Both the position numbers and the translations under genes were made by a program. Below are positions 1 through 7,345 of a DNA stretch of 8,220 bases, one piece after another; positions within the stretch are counted from its first letter, which is position 1, and every line of letters starts with the position of its first letter. The stretch comes from an uncultured Dialister sp. (lineage in GTDB: Bacteria; Bacillota; Negativicutes; Veillonellales; Dialisteraceae): assembly GCA_900545365.1 (NCBI GenBank), contig UQYL01000042.1, positions 1 to 8,220 of the forward strand, given 5' to 3'. The notes below the pieces were generated by a model. That model ran no database searches, was not told where the DNA came from, and saw nothing but the letters and a program-made list of their open reading frames with translations.

Positions 1-1434
1 ACCGGCGGCGCCGACCTCGATACTGTGGCGGATGAACTGAAAGTGCTGAACGGCACGGCGGTGAAAGCCGGTGAAGACGGCTCCATTAATGGGGTATTCC
101 TGAACGACGGCAAGATCGGCACGGTCAACGGAAACTTCCATGTCGATGAGAACGGAAGCATCACCGCGGCAGGCACAAGCACCATCGGCGGCGTGAGCCT
201 GTCCAATGGCGCTGTGGCGGCGCAGGACGTGACGATCACTCTCGCGGCCAATGGCAGAGAGGCGGAGACCGTCTCCATGAGCGATATGTGGGACGCCATG
301 AGCGGCGGCACCATGACCGTGGGCGGCATTTCCTACGGCGGCTCCTATTTCTACACGAGCGGCACCAATACGCCTCACCTCTCCATCGGCGGCGGACGGT
401 ATGACGTGAACATGAACCACTTCGGCCAGATCATGGATGCCGTGGAGGGCGTCGGCGTTGACACAGTGACCGACGCGATCGACGGGCTGAAGAAAGATGA
501 GGCAGGCAGCGGAATGGCGTCGGGCACCTCTGCGGCGGGCAATGAGGCAGTGACGGCTTCCGCAAACGGCGCGGAAGCGGCTCCCGCCGCGAAAGAAGCG
601 CGGGCGAAGCTCGCCGCGGCATCTTATTCGATGGCTCCGGACGTGACGCCGAGCCTCCTCTCGGAAGAGACGGAGGGCAGCGGCCAGACGGGCACGGATG
701 CCGATCCGGATCGTGAACCGCCGATGACCGCGGAAGGCGGTTCCGGCACGGAAGGCGGCAATGCGGGCCAGATCCTTGACCTGCCGAACGACCACGGCAG
801 CCTCGGCGGTCTGACCATTACCGGCAACCGCCCGGATGAGAACGGCAACAGCTTTGCCGTGACGGGCAAGAGCCAGTTCGACGGAGACAGCCAGTTCAAC
901 GGCGATGTGGCCATCGGAAACAGTGACACCGATTACAGCCTCAAGCTGAACGGGGAAGACGTGGCGACGGAGAACTACGTGGATCACCAGATCACCAACG
1001 CCATCGGCAACCGCTTCGACGAGCTGGGCAGCGAGATCGACAGTGTGGGCGCGATCTCGGCGGCGCTCGCCGAGCTCCATCCGCTTGACTACGACGGCAC
1101 GGGCTCGAAATTCCAGGTTTCCGCGGCGGTCGGCTCCTACGACGGCACCCAGGCCGCGGCGGTGGGCGGATTCTATCACTTCAATGAAGACGTGATGATG
1201 TCCGTCGGCGGCGCGACGGCCTTTGAAGGCGACCACAAGACGGCGGCCAATATCGGCGTGACCTTCCGCGTGGGACAGGGCAGCAGCGGAAAGCGGCTCT
1301 CTTCCGACGCCGTGATGGCTCAGCTGGAAGAAATGAACCGCAAGATCCAGGCGATGGATGAGAAGATCAATTCTCTCGAACAGAAGAATCAGGATCTGGA
1401 AGCGGAAAATAAGGAACTGAAGGCGGAAGCCTGA
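1..1434 (+). CDS. YadA-type trimeric autotransporter adhesin, C-terminal part (5' end outside window)
   Basis: The reading frame is open from base 1, so the gene starts upstream; the GTG at 25 is an internal Val codon. 477 codons are visible, numbered from base 1. Residues 1-160 are Gly/Asn/Thr-rich short-strand sequence, as in adhesin passengers. Residues 165-258 are an Ala/Gly/Glu/Thr/Pro-rich, probably disordered linker. Residues 268-320 carry Gly-Asn-rich strand repeats. Residues 337-425 match the YadA anchor: a short helix with VGAISAALAELHPLD, then four amphipathic strands (KFQVSAAVGSYDGTQAAAVG, then GFYHF, MMSVGGA and ANIGVTFRVG). In this family three chains build one 12-stranded outer-membrane barrel that exports and holds the surface fibre. 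Unusually, the chain continues about 50 residues past the barrel into a regular heptad coiled coil (436-477). Family assignment is firm; ligand and full length are unknown. Confidence 0.93.
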   Translation, partial: TGGADLDTVADELKVLNGTAVKAGEDGSINGVFLNDGKIGTVNGNFHVDENGSITAAGTSTIGGVSLSNGAVAAQDVTITLAANGREAETVSMSDMWDAMSGGTMTVGGISYGGSYFYTSGTNTPHLSIGGGRYDVNMNHFGQIMDAVEGVGVDTVTDAIDGLKKDEAGSGMASGTSAAGNEAVTASANGAEAAPAAKEARAKLAAASYSMAPDVTPSLLSEETEGSGQTGTDADPDREPPMTAEGGSGTEGGNAGQILDLPNDHGSLGGLTITGNRPDENGNSFAVTGKSQFDGDSQFNGDVAIGNSDTDYSLKLNGEDVATENYVDHQITNAIGNRFDELGSEIDSVGAISAALAELHPLDYDGTGSKFQVSAAVGSYDGTQAAAVGGFYHFNEDVMMSVGGATAFEGDHKTAANIGVTFRVGQGSSGKRLSSDAVMAQLEEMNRKIQAMDEKINSLEQKNQDLEAENKELKAEA

Positions 1435-1449
1435 GTTTCCGCGGGAAGG

Positions 1450-1472
1450 GGCGCTCTTCGGAGCGCCTTTTT
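1450..1472 (+). terminator. Rho-independent terminator after the adhesin gene
   Basis: A perfect 7-bp stem GGCGCTC/GAGCGCC closes a TTCG tetraloop and runs straight into five T residues (1468-1472). It lies 15 nt after the adhesin stop codon, so it should separate this gene from rnj. Confidence 0.9.
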
Positions 1473-1610
1473 CGCGTGAGTCCGGCAGAGAAGAAATCGC
1501 CGGCCGGCGGGGGAACGGAATTTTTTCGGCGCTTTTCCGGAAGGCGGCGGGAATTTTCCTGCGAAGGGAAAGAAGACGCTGATTTTTTTCGATGCGGACG
1601 GCGGCCTTTG

Positions 1611-1619
1611 TGTTATAAT
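1611..1619 (+). promoter_or_regulatory. Extended -10 promoter of the RNase J gene
   Basis: TGT followed by a perfect TATAAT (1614-1619) forms a TGn extended -10 element. No good -35 hexamer lies 16-18 bp upstream (GATGCG at 1591-1596), which fits an extended -10 promoter. The expected start near 1626 would give a leader of about 95 nt before the TTG start codon. Confidence 0.7.
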
Positions 1620-1625
1620 AAATCT

Positions 1626-1721
1626 TAGCGACCATAGAACGGATTTTATTTTTTGTCACCGTGACGCTTCCGATGGATACGGACGAAGGCGAAGCGCCGC
1701 GGGGACGAAGGGAGGCTTATT
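1626..1721 (+). promoter_or_regulatory. 5' leader of the RNase J mRNA
   Basis: This untranslated leader follows the predicted transcription start. It holds a small dyad GTCAC-C-GTGAC (1655-1665). A possible 6-bp helix CGCTTC (1665-1670)/GAAGCG (1691-1696) shares C1665 with the dyad. The ribosome binding site AAGGGAGG (1708-1715) sits 6 nt before the TTG start. The length leaves room for leader-mediated control, but no known riboswitch is recognised and the structures are modest. Confidence 0.35.
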
Positions 1722-3383
1722 TTGGCAAAAGAAAAATTACAGATCATCCCCCTCGGGGGGCTCGGCGAGATCGGCAAAAATATGACCGTCATCCGCTACG
1801 GGGAAGATATCATCGTGCTCGACGCGGGCATGGCGTTCCCGGAAGAGGATATGCTCGGCATCGATATTGTCATTCCCGATTTCAGCTATCTCATCGAGAA
1901 TAAGGATAAAATACGGGCCATCGTGATCACTCACGGCCACGAAGACCATATCGGTTCCCTGTCTTACCTGATGAAGGAGGTGTCCGCTCCGATCTACGCG
2001 GCGCGGCTCACCTGCGGCCTGATCGAGGGCAAACTGAAGGAAGCCCGCATCGGCCGGTATGAGATGAATGTCATCGAGACGGGGAAGGAATATAAGGCGG
2101 GATGCTTCAAATTCGGCTTCTTCCATGTGTGCCACTCCATCCCCGACTCGTGCGGCATCTATTTCCGCACGCCCGTGGGCACAGTCGTCCATACGGGGGA
2201 TTTCAAATTCGACCACACGCCGGCGGACGGCCAGCTCATGGACGTGCACAAGCTGGCGGAGCTGGGCCAGAAGGGCGTGCTGCTCCTCCTGGCGGATTCC
2301 ACGAACGCGGAGCGCCCCGGCTACACGCCGTCGGAGAGCGTCGTCGCCGATACATTGATGAAAGCGTATGCCGGGTGCAGAGGTCGCATCATCCTGGCTA
2401 CCTTCGCTTCCAATGTATCCCGCATCCAGATGGCGGTGGACGCGGCCATCGCGTCCCGCCGGAAGGTTTGCGTCTTCGGCCGCTCCATGGTGAATGTCGT
2501 GGGCATCGCCCGGGAGATGGGCTATCTGAAAGCGCCGGAAGGCGTCTTCATCGAGCCGGAGGAAATGAACCGCTACCGCGATGATCAGCTCTGCATCCTC
2601 ACCACGGGGAGCCAGGGCGAGCCGATGGCGGGGCTGTCCCGCATGGCTGACGGCAGCCACCGGCAGGTGCAGATCCACGCGGGCGATACGGTGATCATTT
2701 CCGCGTCCCCTATCCCCGGCAATGAGATGAGCGTGGGCCGCACCATCGATAAGCTCATGCGCCTCGGCGCGCACGTCATCTCGTCCACATCCATGCGGGT
2801 GCACGTCTCCGGCCACGGTTCGCAGGAAGAGCTGAAGACGATGCAGGCGCTGGTGAAGCCGAAATTCTTCATTCCCGTCCACGGGGAGTACCGCATGCTC
2901 TGCCAGCACGCGGAGATCGCCGAGAGCATGGGCGTGAAGAAACAGAATATTTTCGTCGGCGAGAACGGCATGGTCTTTGAATTCACGTCCCGCTCCGGCC
3001 GCGTGGCGGGCAAAGTCACGGCGGGCCCGGTCTTCGTGGACGGCCTCGGCGTGGGCGATGTGGGAAATATCGTCATCCGCGACCGGCAGCAGCTCTCTCA
3101 GGACGGTGTGGTCATCGTGGTGGTGGCCCTCGAAAAGGGCACGAACAGCGTGGCGGCTGGCCCGGATATCGTCTCGCGGGGCTTCGTCTATGTCCGGGAC
3201 AGCGAAGAGCTCATCGCCGGGGCGCAGGCCCGGGTGGAGAGCGTCCTCGACCGGTGCGAGGCGGGGGACGTGACGGAATGGAACGCCATCAAGACACAGA
3301 TCCGCGACACGCTGGGCAAGTATTTCTACGACAAGACAAAGAGACGCCCCATGATCCTTCCCATCATTCAGGAAGTGCGGTAA
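1722..3383 (+). CDS. rnj: Ribonuclease J
   Basis: RNase J is a cytoplasmic metallo-beta-lactamase/beta-CASP nuclease with 5'-3' exonuclease and endonuclease activity, used in mRNA decay and rRNA processing in Firmicutes. The protein is 553 aa, close to the usual size of about 555. The zinc site is complete: HGHEDH at 71-76 (H71, H73, D75, H76), H138 in HSIPD, D160 in HTGDFKFD, and H387 in PVHGEYR. The beta-CASP domain spans roughly 190-370, with HVSGHGSQEEL at 361-371 as the phosphate-binding motif. The C-terminal domain (about 450-553) is present. The start is TTG; the SD AAGGGAGG at 1708-1715 is 6 nt upstream and MAKEKLQIIPLGGLGEIGKN is the expected N-terminus. It appears monocistronic, with its own promoter and terminator. 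Whether it corresponds to J1 or J2 cannot be told; a single copy is common outside Bacillales. Confidence 0.96.
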   Translation: MAKEKLQIIPLGGLGEIGKNMTVIRYGEDIIVLDAGMAFPEEDMLGIDIVIPDFSYLIENKDKIRAIVITHGHEDHIGSLSYLMKEVSAPIYAARLTCGLIEGKLKEARIGRYEMNVIETGKEYKAGCFKFGFFHVCHSIPDSCGIYFRTPVGTVVHTGDFKFDHTPADGQLMDVHKLAELGQKGVLLLLADSTNAERPGYTPSESVVADTLMKAYAGCRGRIILATFASNVSRIQMAVDAAIASRRKVCVFGRSMVNVVGIAREMGYLKAPEGVFIEPEEMNRYRDDQLCILTTGSQGEPMAGLSRMADGSHRQVQIHAGDTVIISASPIPGNEMSVGRTIDKLMRLGAHVISSTSMRVHVSGHGSQEELKTMQALVKPKFFIPVHGEYRMLCQHAEIAESMGVKKQNIFVGENGMVFEFTSRSGRVAGKVTAGPVFVDGLGVGDVGNIVIRDRQQLSQDGVVIVVVALEKGTNSVAAGPDIVSRGFVYVRDSEELIAGAQARVESVLDRCEAGDVTEWNAIKTQIRDTLGKYFYDKTKRRPMILPIIQEVR

Positions 3384-3388
3384 GGGCG

Positions 3389-3416
3389 GGCAGGCTGCGG
3401 CCTGCCTTTCTTTTTT
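3389..3416 (+). terminator. Rho-independent terminator after rnj
   Basis: A 7-bp stem GGCAGGC/GCCTGCC with loop TGCG (3389-3406) is followed by TTTCTTTTTT. It begins five bases after the rnj stop codon. Confidence 0.9.
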
Positions 3417-3426
3417 CTCTTCTTTT

Positions 3427-3435
3427 TGCTATAGT
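3427..3435 (+). promoter_or_regulatory. Extended -10 promoter of the yybS-like gene
   Basis: TGC precedes TATAGT (3430-3435), a TGn extended -10 with a 5/6 hexamer. The region upstream is the T tract of the rnj terminator, so there is no conventional -35 (TTTCTT at 3407-3412). The leader would be only about 25 nt. Confidence 0.55.
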
Positions 3436-3465
3436 GAAAGAAAATTTCAAGGAAAGGATCTTTCT

Positions 3466-4419
3466 ATGCGCCAGAAACGTTCCGGCGGCACGAATGCCGT
3501 CGTCGCCGCAGGCATGGGAACGGCCGTCGCGGTCGTCCTCTCCATGCTGGGGCTGTATATTCCCATCATTTCCACGGCGGTCTTCCTCATGATCCCGCTG
3601 CCCATCGCCTATATCGGCCTCACCCACGGGGCCCGCTGGTCCGTGCTGTCCGCGGCGGCGGCGCTCCTGCTGGATTCGGTGCTCTTCGGCGTCTTCTCCG
3701 GCGCTTTCCTCTGCGCCATCTTCACCTGCCTCGGCGTGGCCCTCGGCGTGTGCTACCGGCGGCGCGCCCGCCCGGCGGCGACGCTCTTCGCGGGGGCCGG
3801 AGCGGTGCTCGTGGCCTTCTCGCTGCAGATCCTCTTCGGCATCTACGTGCTCGGTATGGACACTTCCATCCTGGACGGCACCTTCATGGAGACGATCCGC
3901 GCGTCCACGGAGGAGATCCTGCCCCAGTTCTACAGCGGCGAGACGCTGGCGGCGGCGCAGGCCGGCATGGAGCAGACCTATGAAATGCTGCGGAAGTCGG
4001 TGCTCTTCATCGCGGCTACGGTGTGCGTCATCTATTCCTGGGCGGCCATGACGCTCTCCAAGTACATCTTCCTCCGCATGGGGTACAAAAACATCCCCGT
4101 CCTTCCGCCGGTCTCCCGGTGGGAGCTGCCGGTGCAGAGCGTCTATCTCTACCTCATCTTCTTCGGCCTGGGGTACCTCTATCCGGAAGATCCGGCGAAT
4201 AATTTCCTCTATAATTTGCAGATGATGTGCCATTTCGTCTTCTGGCTCCAGGGCCTCGCCTTCCTGTGGTGGCTCCCCGTGCGGTTTCCCGTCATGAAAT
4301 CGCTGCGGTGGTTCATCGCGGGCGGCGCCTTCTTCCTGCCCTTCCTTCAGCAGACCATGGTGGTCATGGGTCTCTTTGACCTTCTCTTCCGGTACCGGAA
4401 AAAGAAAAATTACGAATAA
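3466..4419 (+). CDS. yybS: YybS-like polytopic membrane protein (DUF2232 family)
   Basis: This 317-aa protein is almost entirely hydrophobic. I see about eight or nine membrane segments, roughly at residues 10-30, 33-53, 58-75, 78-97, 105-130, 177-200, 224-240, 252-270 and 283-309. Between segments five and six is one longer acidic loop (131-176), and the tail is basic (RYRKKKNYE). The motif SRWELP at 217-222 before a membrane segment resembles the conserved F/S-x-W-x-LP motif of the DUF2232/YybS family. In many Firmicutes this family sits directly before gdpP and rplI, as here, which supports the call. Its biochemical role is not established; a membrane transport or channel role is only a guess. 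The SD AAAGGA (3453-3458) lies 7 nt before the ATG. A terminator separates it from gdpP, so the two are probably transcribed separately. Confidence 0.82.
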   Translation: MRQKRSGGTNAVVAAGMGTAVAVVLSMLGLYIPIISTAVFLMIPLPIAYIGLTHGARWSVLSAAAALLLDSVLFGVFSGAFLCAIFTCLGVALGVCYRRRARPAATLFAGAGAVLVAFSLQILFGIYVLGMDTSILDGTFMETIRASTEEILPQFYSGETLAAAQAGMEQTYEMLRKSVLFIAATVCVIYSWAAMTLSKYIFLRMGYKNIPVLPPVSRWELPVQSVYLYLIFFGLGYLYPEDPANNFLYNLQMMCHFVFWLQGLAFLWWLPVRFPVMKSLRWFIAGGAFFLPFLQQTMVVMGLFDLLFRYRKKKNYE

Positions 4420-4430
4420 AGCGGAAACAG

Positions 4431-4450
4431 AGCGGCGAGAGCCGCTTTTT
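4431..4450 (+). terminator. Rho-independent terminator after the yybS-like gene
   Basis: A 6-bp stem AGCGGC/GCCGCT with a GAGA tetraloop merges into TTTTT (4446-4450), 12 nt after the stop codon. Confidence 0.85.
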
Positions 4451-4469
4451 CTGCGCGCTTCCGGCGGAT

Positions 4470-4498
4470 TTACCATTTTCGGAAAATTTTAGTATAAT
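4470..4498 (+). promoter_or_regulatory. Sigma-A-type promoter of the gdpP-rplI operon
   Basis: A perfect -10 TATAAT (4493-4498) lies 17 bp from a -35-like TTACCA (4470-4475, 4/6 to consensus). The spacer is AT-rich. It stands between the yybS terminator and the gdpP ribosome binding site, giving a leader of about 50 nt. Confidence 0.75.
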
Positions 4499-4553
4499 AT
4501 ACACATTCAGGAATTTTCGGAGAGATCGGTCTCCCGGTTCCGGAGGAGGACAT

Positions 4554-6539
4554 ATGCTGGAAGAAGTATGGGTGCAAAAGCGGAATGAGAAACTTTTCTG
4601 CATCCTTCTCGTCATAACGCTCCTGGCGCTGGCCAGTCAGAACTGGATGCTCGGGCTCCTCGCGGCGATCCTTGACCTGGGCTGTCTCCTTTTCATCAAG
4701 AAAAGGGATATGGATCAGGAAAAGATCCTCATGAAGTATCTCGATGATCTGTCCGCCGGTGTGGAGGCGGGCACGGTATACGCCGTGAAGAATCTGCCTC
4801 TCGGCATCGCCATGATCAATGAAAAACGGCATGTCGTCTGGTCGAACGGTGTATTCCGTTCGTGGACGAAATCCGAGGGGAGCGATGAAACGGAAATCGA
4901 CCGGATCCTGCCGGGCACGCACGCCGCGCGCCTCTGGGGGAAATCGGGCTGGTTCGACTGCAAACTGAAGGAAAACGCGTTCCGCGTGGTCTATAAATTT
5001 CTCGATAAAGACGGAGAAAACGGTACGCCGTACCTCCTTTTCTACCTGCTGGACCGCACGGAGATGGACAGGGCCGTGGAAGAATGCCGCGCCGCCATGC
5101 CGGTATTCTGTCTGATCCGGGTAGACAATATTTCCGAAGTGACCGGGGATATGACCGATTCGGAGAAATCCAATCTCCTTTCGGAAGTGAATGAATGCAT
5201 CCTCGACGAATTTTCCAGCCTCGACGGATTCATTAAGCAGTACGCCCAGGCGGACTTCGTGGCGTGCCTGTCCCGGGCGGCGCTGGCGGAGCTCATGGAG
5301 CGCCATTTTGACATTCTCGACAAAGTGAGGGCCATCCGGACGGTGAACCGCATCCCCGTGACGCTGTCCATCGGCATCGTGCAGAGCGAGGACGAATTCG
5401 CCCGGCAGGCGGAAGAAGCGCAGTCCGCCCTCGACCTTGCTCTGGGCCGCGGCGGCGATCAGGCCGTGGTGCGCATCGGCAGGGACATGAAAGTCTTCGG
5501 CGGCAAGACGCAGGCTACCGGAAGCATGACCCGCGTTCGTGTCCGCGTGGTGGCGCACGCCCTGAAAGAGCTGGTGAACGACTCCGACCGGGTCATCATC
5601 ATGGGGCACCTTCACGAGGATTACGATGCCCTCGGCGCGGCGGCGGGGCTGGCGTGCCTCTTTCGGGCGGACGGCAGAGAAGCGTACATCGCCGTTTCCT
5701 CCGCCGATGAGACATCCCGGAAAATGCGGAAAGCCATCCGGGAGGATGAAGAGCTTTCCGATCTGCTCCTCTCCGACAGCGAGGCGAAAGACCTCGTCAC
5801 CGACAAGACCATCGTCTTTGCCGTCGATACGCATGTGCCGGAAATGATCGCCGCGCCGGATACGCTGGCGAGATCGTCCCGGCGCATCATCATCGACCAC
5901 CACCGCCGGTCGAGCAGCATCATTCCCAATACGCTCCTCACCTACATGGAGCCTTCCGCCTCTTCCGCGTCGGAACTGGTGACGGAGCTCATCCAGTACT
6001 ACGACACCGACGGCGAACTGCCGCAGCTGGCGGCATCGTGCCTCTATGCGGGCATCGTGGTGGATACGAAGAATTTCTCCGTCCAGACGGGCATCCGCAC
6101 CTTCGACGCGGCGAGCTATCTCCGCCGGATCGGCGCGGATACGAAGCTCGTAAAAGAGCTTTTCGCCGTGGACATCGAGACGACGAAGATCAAGTCGGCC
6201 ATCATGGCGGCCATGAAGATCAAAGAAGGCTGCGTGGCCGTGGCGGAATGCCCCGCAGGCACCGCGCAGGCCCAGATCATCGCCGGGCAGGTGGCGGATT
6301 TCCTCGTTAATGTGGAAGGCATCCGGGCGAGCGTCGTCTATTATCCCATGGAGAAACAGCGCCTCGGCATTTCCGCGAGGAGCGACGGCAGCCTCAACGT
6401 ACAGACCGTGATGGAAGCGGTCGGCGGCGGCGGGCACATGACCGTCTCCGGCGCGCAGATCAGCGAAAAAGATAAAGAAGACGCTGCAAAGAAGATCCTC
6501 GCGGCGATCCGTGAACAGTTAAAGGAGGAAGAACAATGA
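4554..6539 (+). CDS. gdpP: Cyclic-di-AMP phosphodiesterase GdpP (DHH/DHHA1, membrane-bound)
   Basis: GdpP hydrolyses the second messenger c-di-AMP to pApA at the inner membrane and so influences potassium and osmotic balance, cell-wall stress and beta-lactam tolerance in Firmicutes. At 661 aa it matches the usual length (about 655-660). Domain order is canonical: two membrane helices (about 14-28 and 31-48), a PAS domain (about 78-168, starting NLPLGIAMINEKRHVVWSN), a degenerate GGDEF (about 180-310) in which the signature is AQADF (231-235), a DHH domain (about 345-505) and DHHA1 (about 560-655). The metal-site motifs are present: H352/D356/D358 in GHLHEDYDALG, D425 in DTHVP, DHH at 448-450, D504 in VVDTKNF, and GGGGH at 624-628. 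The SD GGAGGAGG (4542-4549) precedes the ATG. Its stop overlaps the rplI start by four bases (ATGA), so the two are very likely co-transcribed and translationally coupled. Confidence 0.96.
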   Translation: MLEEVWVQKRNEKLFCILLVITLLALASQNWMLGLLAAILDLGCLLFIKKRDMDQEKILMKYLDDLSAGVEAGTVYAVKNLPLGIAMINEKRHVVWSNGVFRSWTKSEGSDETEIDRILPGTHAARLWGKSGWFDCKLKENAFRVVYKFLDKDGENGTPYLLFYLLDRTEMDRAVEECRAAMPVFCLIRVDNISEVTGDMTDSEKSNLLSEVNECILDEFSSLDGFIKQYAQADFVACLSRAALAELMERHFDILDKVRAIRTVNRIPVTLSIGIVQSEDEFARQAEEAQSALDLALGRGGDQAVVRIGRDMKVFGGKTQATGSMTRVRVRVVAHALKELVNDSDRVIIMGHLHEDYDALGAAAGLACLFRADGREAYIAVSSADETSRKMRKAIREDEELSDLLLSDSEAKDLVTDKTIVFAVDTHVPEMIAAPDTLARSSRRIIIDHHRRSSSIIPNTLLTYMEPSASSASELVTELIQYYDTDGELPQLAASCLYAGIVVDTKNFSVQTGIRTFDAASYLRRIGADTKLVKELFAVDIETTKIKSAIMAAMKIKEGCVAVAECPAGTAQAQIIAGQVADFLVNVEGIRASVVYYPMEKQRLGISARSDGSLNVQTVMEAVGGGGHMTVSGAQISEKDKEDAAKKILAAIREQLKEEEQ

Positions 6540-6982
6540 AAGTAGTACTTTTGCAGGATGTGAAGAAACTGGGCAAGCGGGGCGACGTCATCGAAGTCTC
6601 CGACGGCTACGGCCGCAATGTCCTCATCAAGCGCGGCCTCGGGCAGGAAGGCACGAAAGCCAATCTGAACACCGCGGCGCAGCGAAAAGAATCCAAGGAA
6701 TTTAAGTCCAAAGTCGCGGCGGACGAAGCTGTCGTCATGGCGTCTCAGCTGAAAAAAGTGAACGCGGAGATCAAAGTCCGCGTCGGCGAAGACGGCCGCA
6801 TCTTCGGCAGCGTCACCGCGAAGGATATCAGCGAGACGCTGGAGAAGAAATACGGCTTCAAGCTGGACAAGAAAAATATCAAGATCAAAGAGCCGATCAA
6901 ACAGCCCGGCGACTATGAGATCGAAGTGTGGGTGCACCCGCAGGTGACCAGCACGATCCGCCTCAAAGTCACAGCGGAATAA
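6536..6982 (+). CDS. rplI: 50S ribosomal protein L9
   Basis: L9 binds 23S rRNA at the base of the L1 stalk and helps reading-frame fidelity. The 148-aa length is standard. The N-terminal rRNA-binding domain (1-50) starts MKVVLLQDVKKLGKRGDVIEV and carries the GYxRN motif at 24-28. A charged connecting helix (about 45-75) leads to the C-terminal domain with GRIFGSVTAKDI (88-98) and HPQVTSTIRLKV (134-145). The L9 signature is matched apart from Val29, where Phe or Tyr is usual (GYGRNVL). An ideal SD AAAGGAGG (6521-6528) lies 7 nt before the ATG, inside the end of gdpP, and the start overlaps the gdpP stop in ATGA. The yybS-gdpP-rplI order is common in Firmicutes. It closes the operon ahead of a strong terminator. 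Confidence 0.97.
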   Translation: MKVVLLQDVKKLGKRGDVIEVSDGYGRNVLIKRGLGQEGTKANLNTAAQRKESKEFKSKVAADEAVVMASQLKKVNAEIKVRVGEDGRIFGSVTAKDISETLEKKYGFKLDKKNIKIKEPIKQPGDYEIEVWVHPQVTSTIRLKVTAE

Positions 6983-6988
6983 AAAAGA

Positions 6989-7016
6989 CGTGTTCCTGAA
7001 AAGGAGCACGCTTTTT
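6989..7016 (+). terminator. Rho-independent terminator after rplI
   Basis: A 9-bp stem CGTGTTCCT/AGGAGCACG (one G-U pair) with a GAAA loop is followed by CTTTTTATTT. An A run (6981-6986) lies on the upstream side, so it could also act weakly for minus-strand transcription entering from the right. Confidence 0.9.
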
Positions 7017-7108
7017 ATTTGCGCCTTTTCGGCGGGAGAGATTCATTTGCTGCGCGGCGGCTGTATTCCCCGTGCGGGGGGAGCATGAGCGGCGCTGCGC
7101 GTTCTCCG

Positions 7109-7129
7109 TCAGGCGGTGCGGACGCAGGC
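7109..7129. repeat. Dispersed 21-bp repeat, copy 1
   Basis: It begins TCAGGCGGTGCG and ends CGCAGGC. It matches 7563-7583 at 19 of 21 positions, differing only in two central bases. The core CAGGCGGTGC recurs further right. Confidence 0.6.
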
Positions 7130-7281
7130 CCGCGCTGTCCTGCAAGGAGCTGTCGGTGCAGAGTTCATTTGCGACAAATTTCTTTCCGCTCCTTTCAGAG
7201 CAGGCACACACACTTCGCTGCCGCGGGAGTTTCATTTTTCTATGATTCATTCTGTAGCTCCGAGCTGCATTTGAGGCTTCA

Positions 7282-7312
7282 TTTCTCTTTTTGGCCAGCC
7301 AAAATAGAGAAA
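7282..7312. repeat. Near-perfect 14-bp inverted repeat (hairpin)
   Basis: TTTCTCT-TTTTGGC (7282-7295) pairs with GCCAAAA (7298-7304) and AGAGAAA (7306-7312), leaving T7305 as a single bulge and CA as the only unpaired apex bases. A further complementary run AAAGAGAAAAAG (7319-7330) follows and could compete for the left arm. It is not followed by a clean T tract on either strand, so I do not call it a terminator. Confidence 0.55.
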
Positions 7313-7345
7313 CGAAGCAAAGAGAAAAAGCTGCCGCCCACGTCC

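Noticed and set aside
1737..2909. Minus-strand open frame opposite rnj (390 codons)
   Set aside because: It is antisense to the complete RNase J catalytic core; composition is shadow-like and there is no motif.
3364..4476. Minus-strand open frame opposite the yybS-like gene (370 codons)
   Set aside because: It spans both flanking terminators and opposes a clear membrane protein; extreme Glu/Arg/His content marks it as a shadow.
4470..6437. Very long minus-strand open frame opposite gdpP (655 codons)
   Set aside because: It is antisense to an unmistakable GdpP. Its translation is His/Arg/Asp-rich nonsense, caused by strong G/C third-position bias in the real gene.
7282..7312. Rho-independent terminator
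   Set aside because: The stem is strong but is followed by CGAAGCAAAG on the plus strand and by ATGAAGCC on the minus strand, with no T tract on either side.
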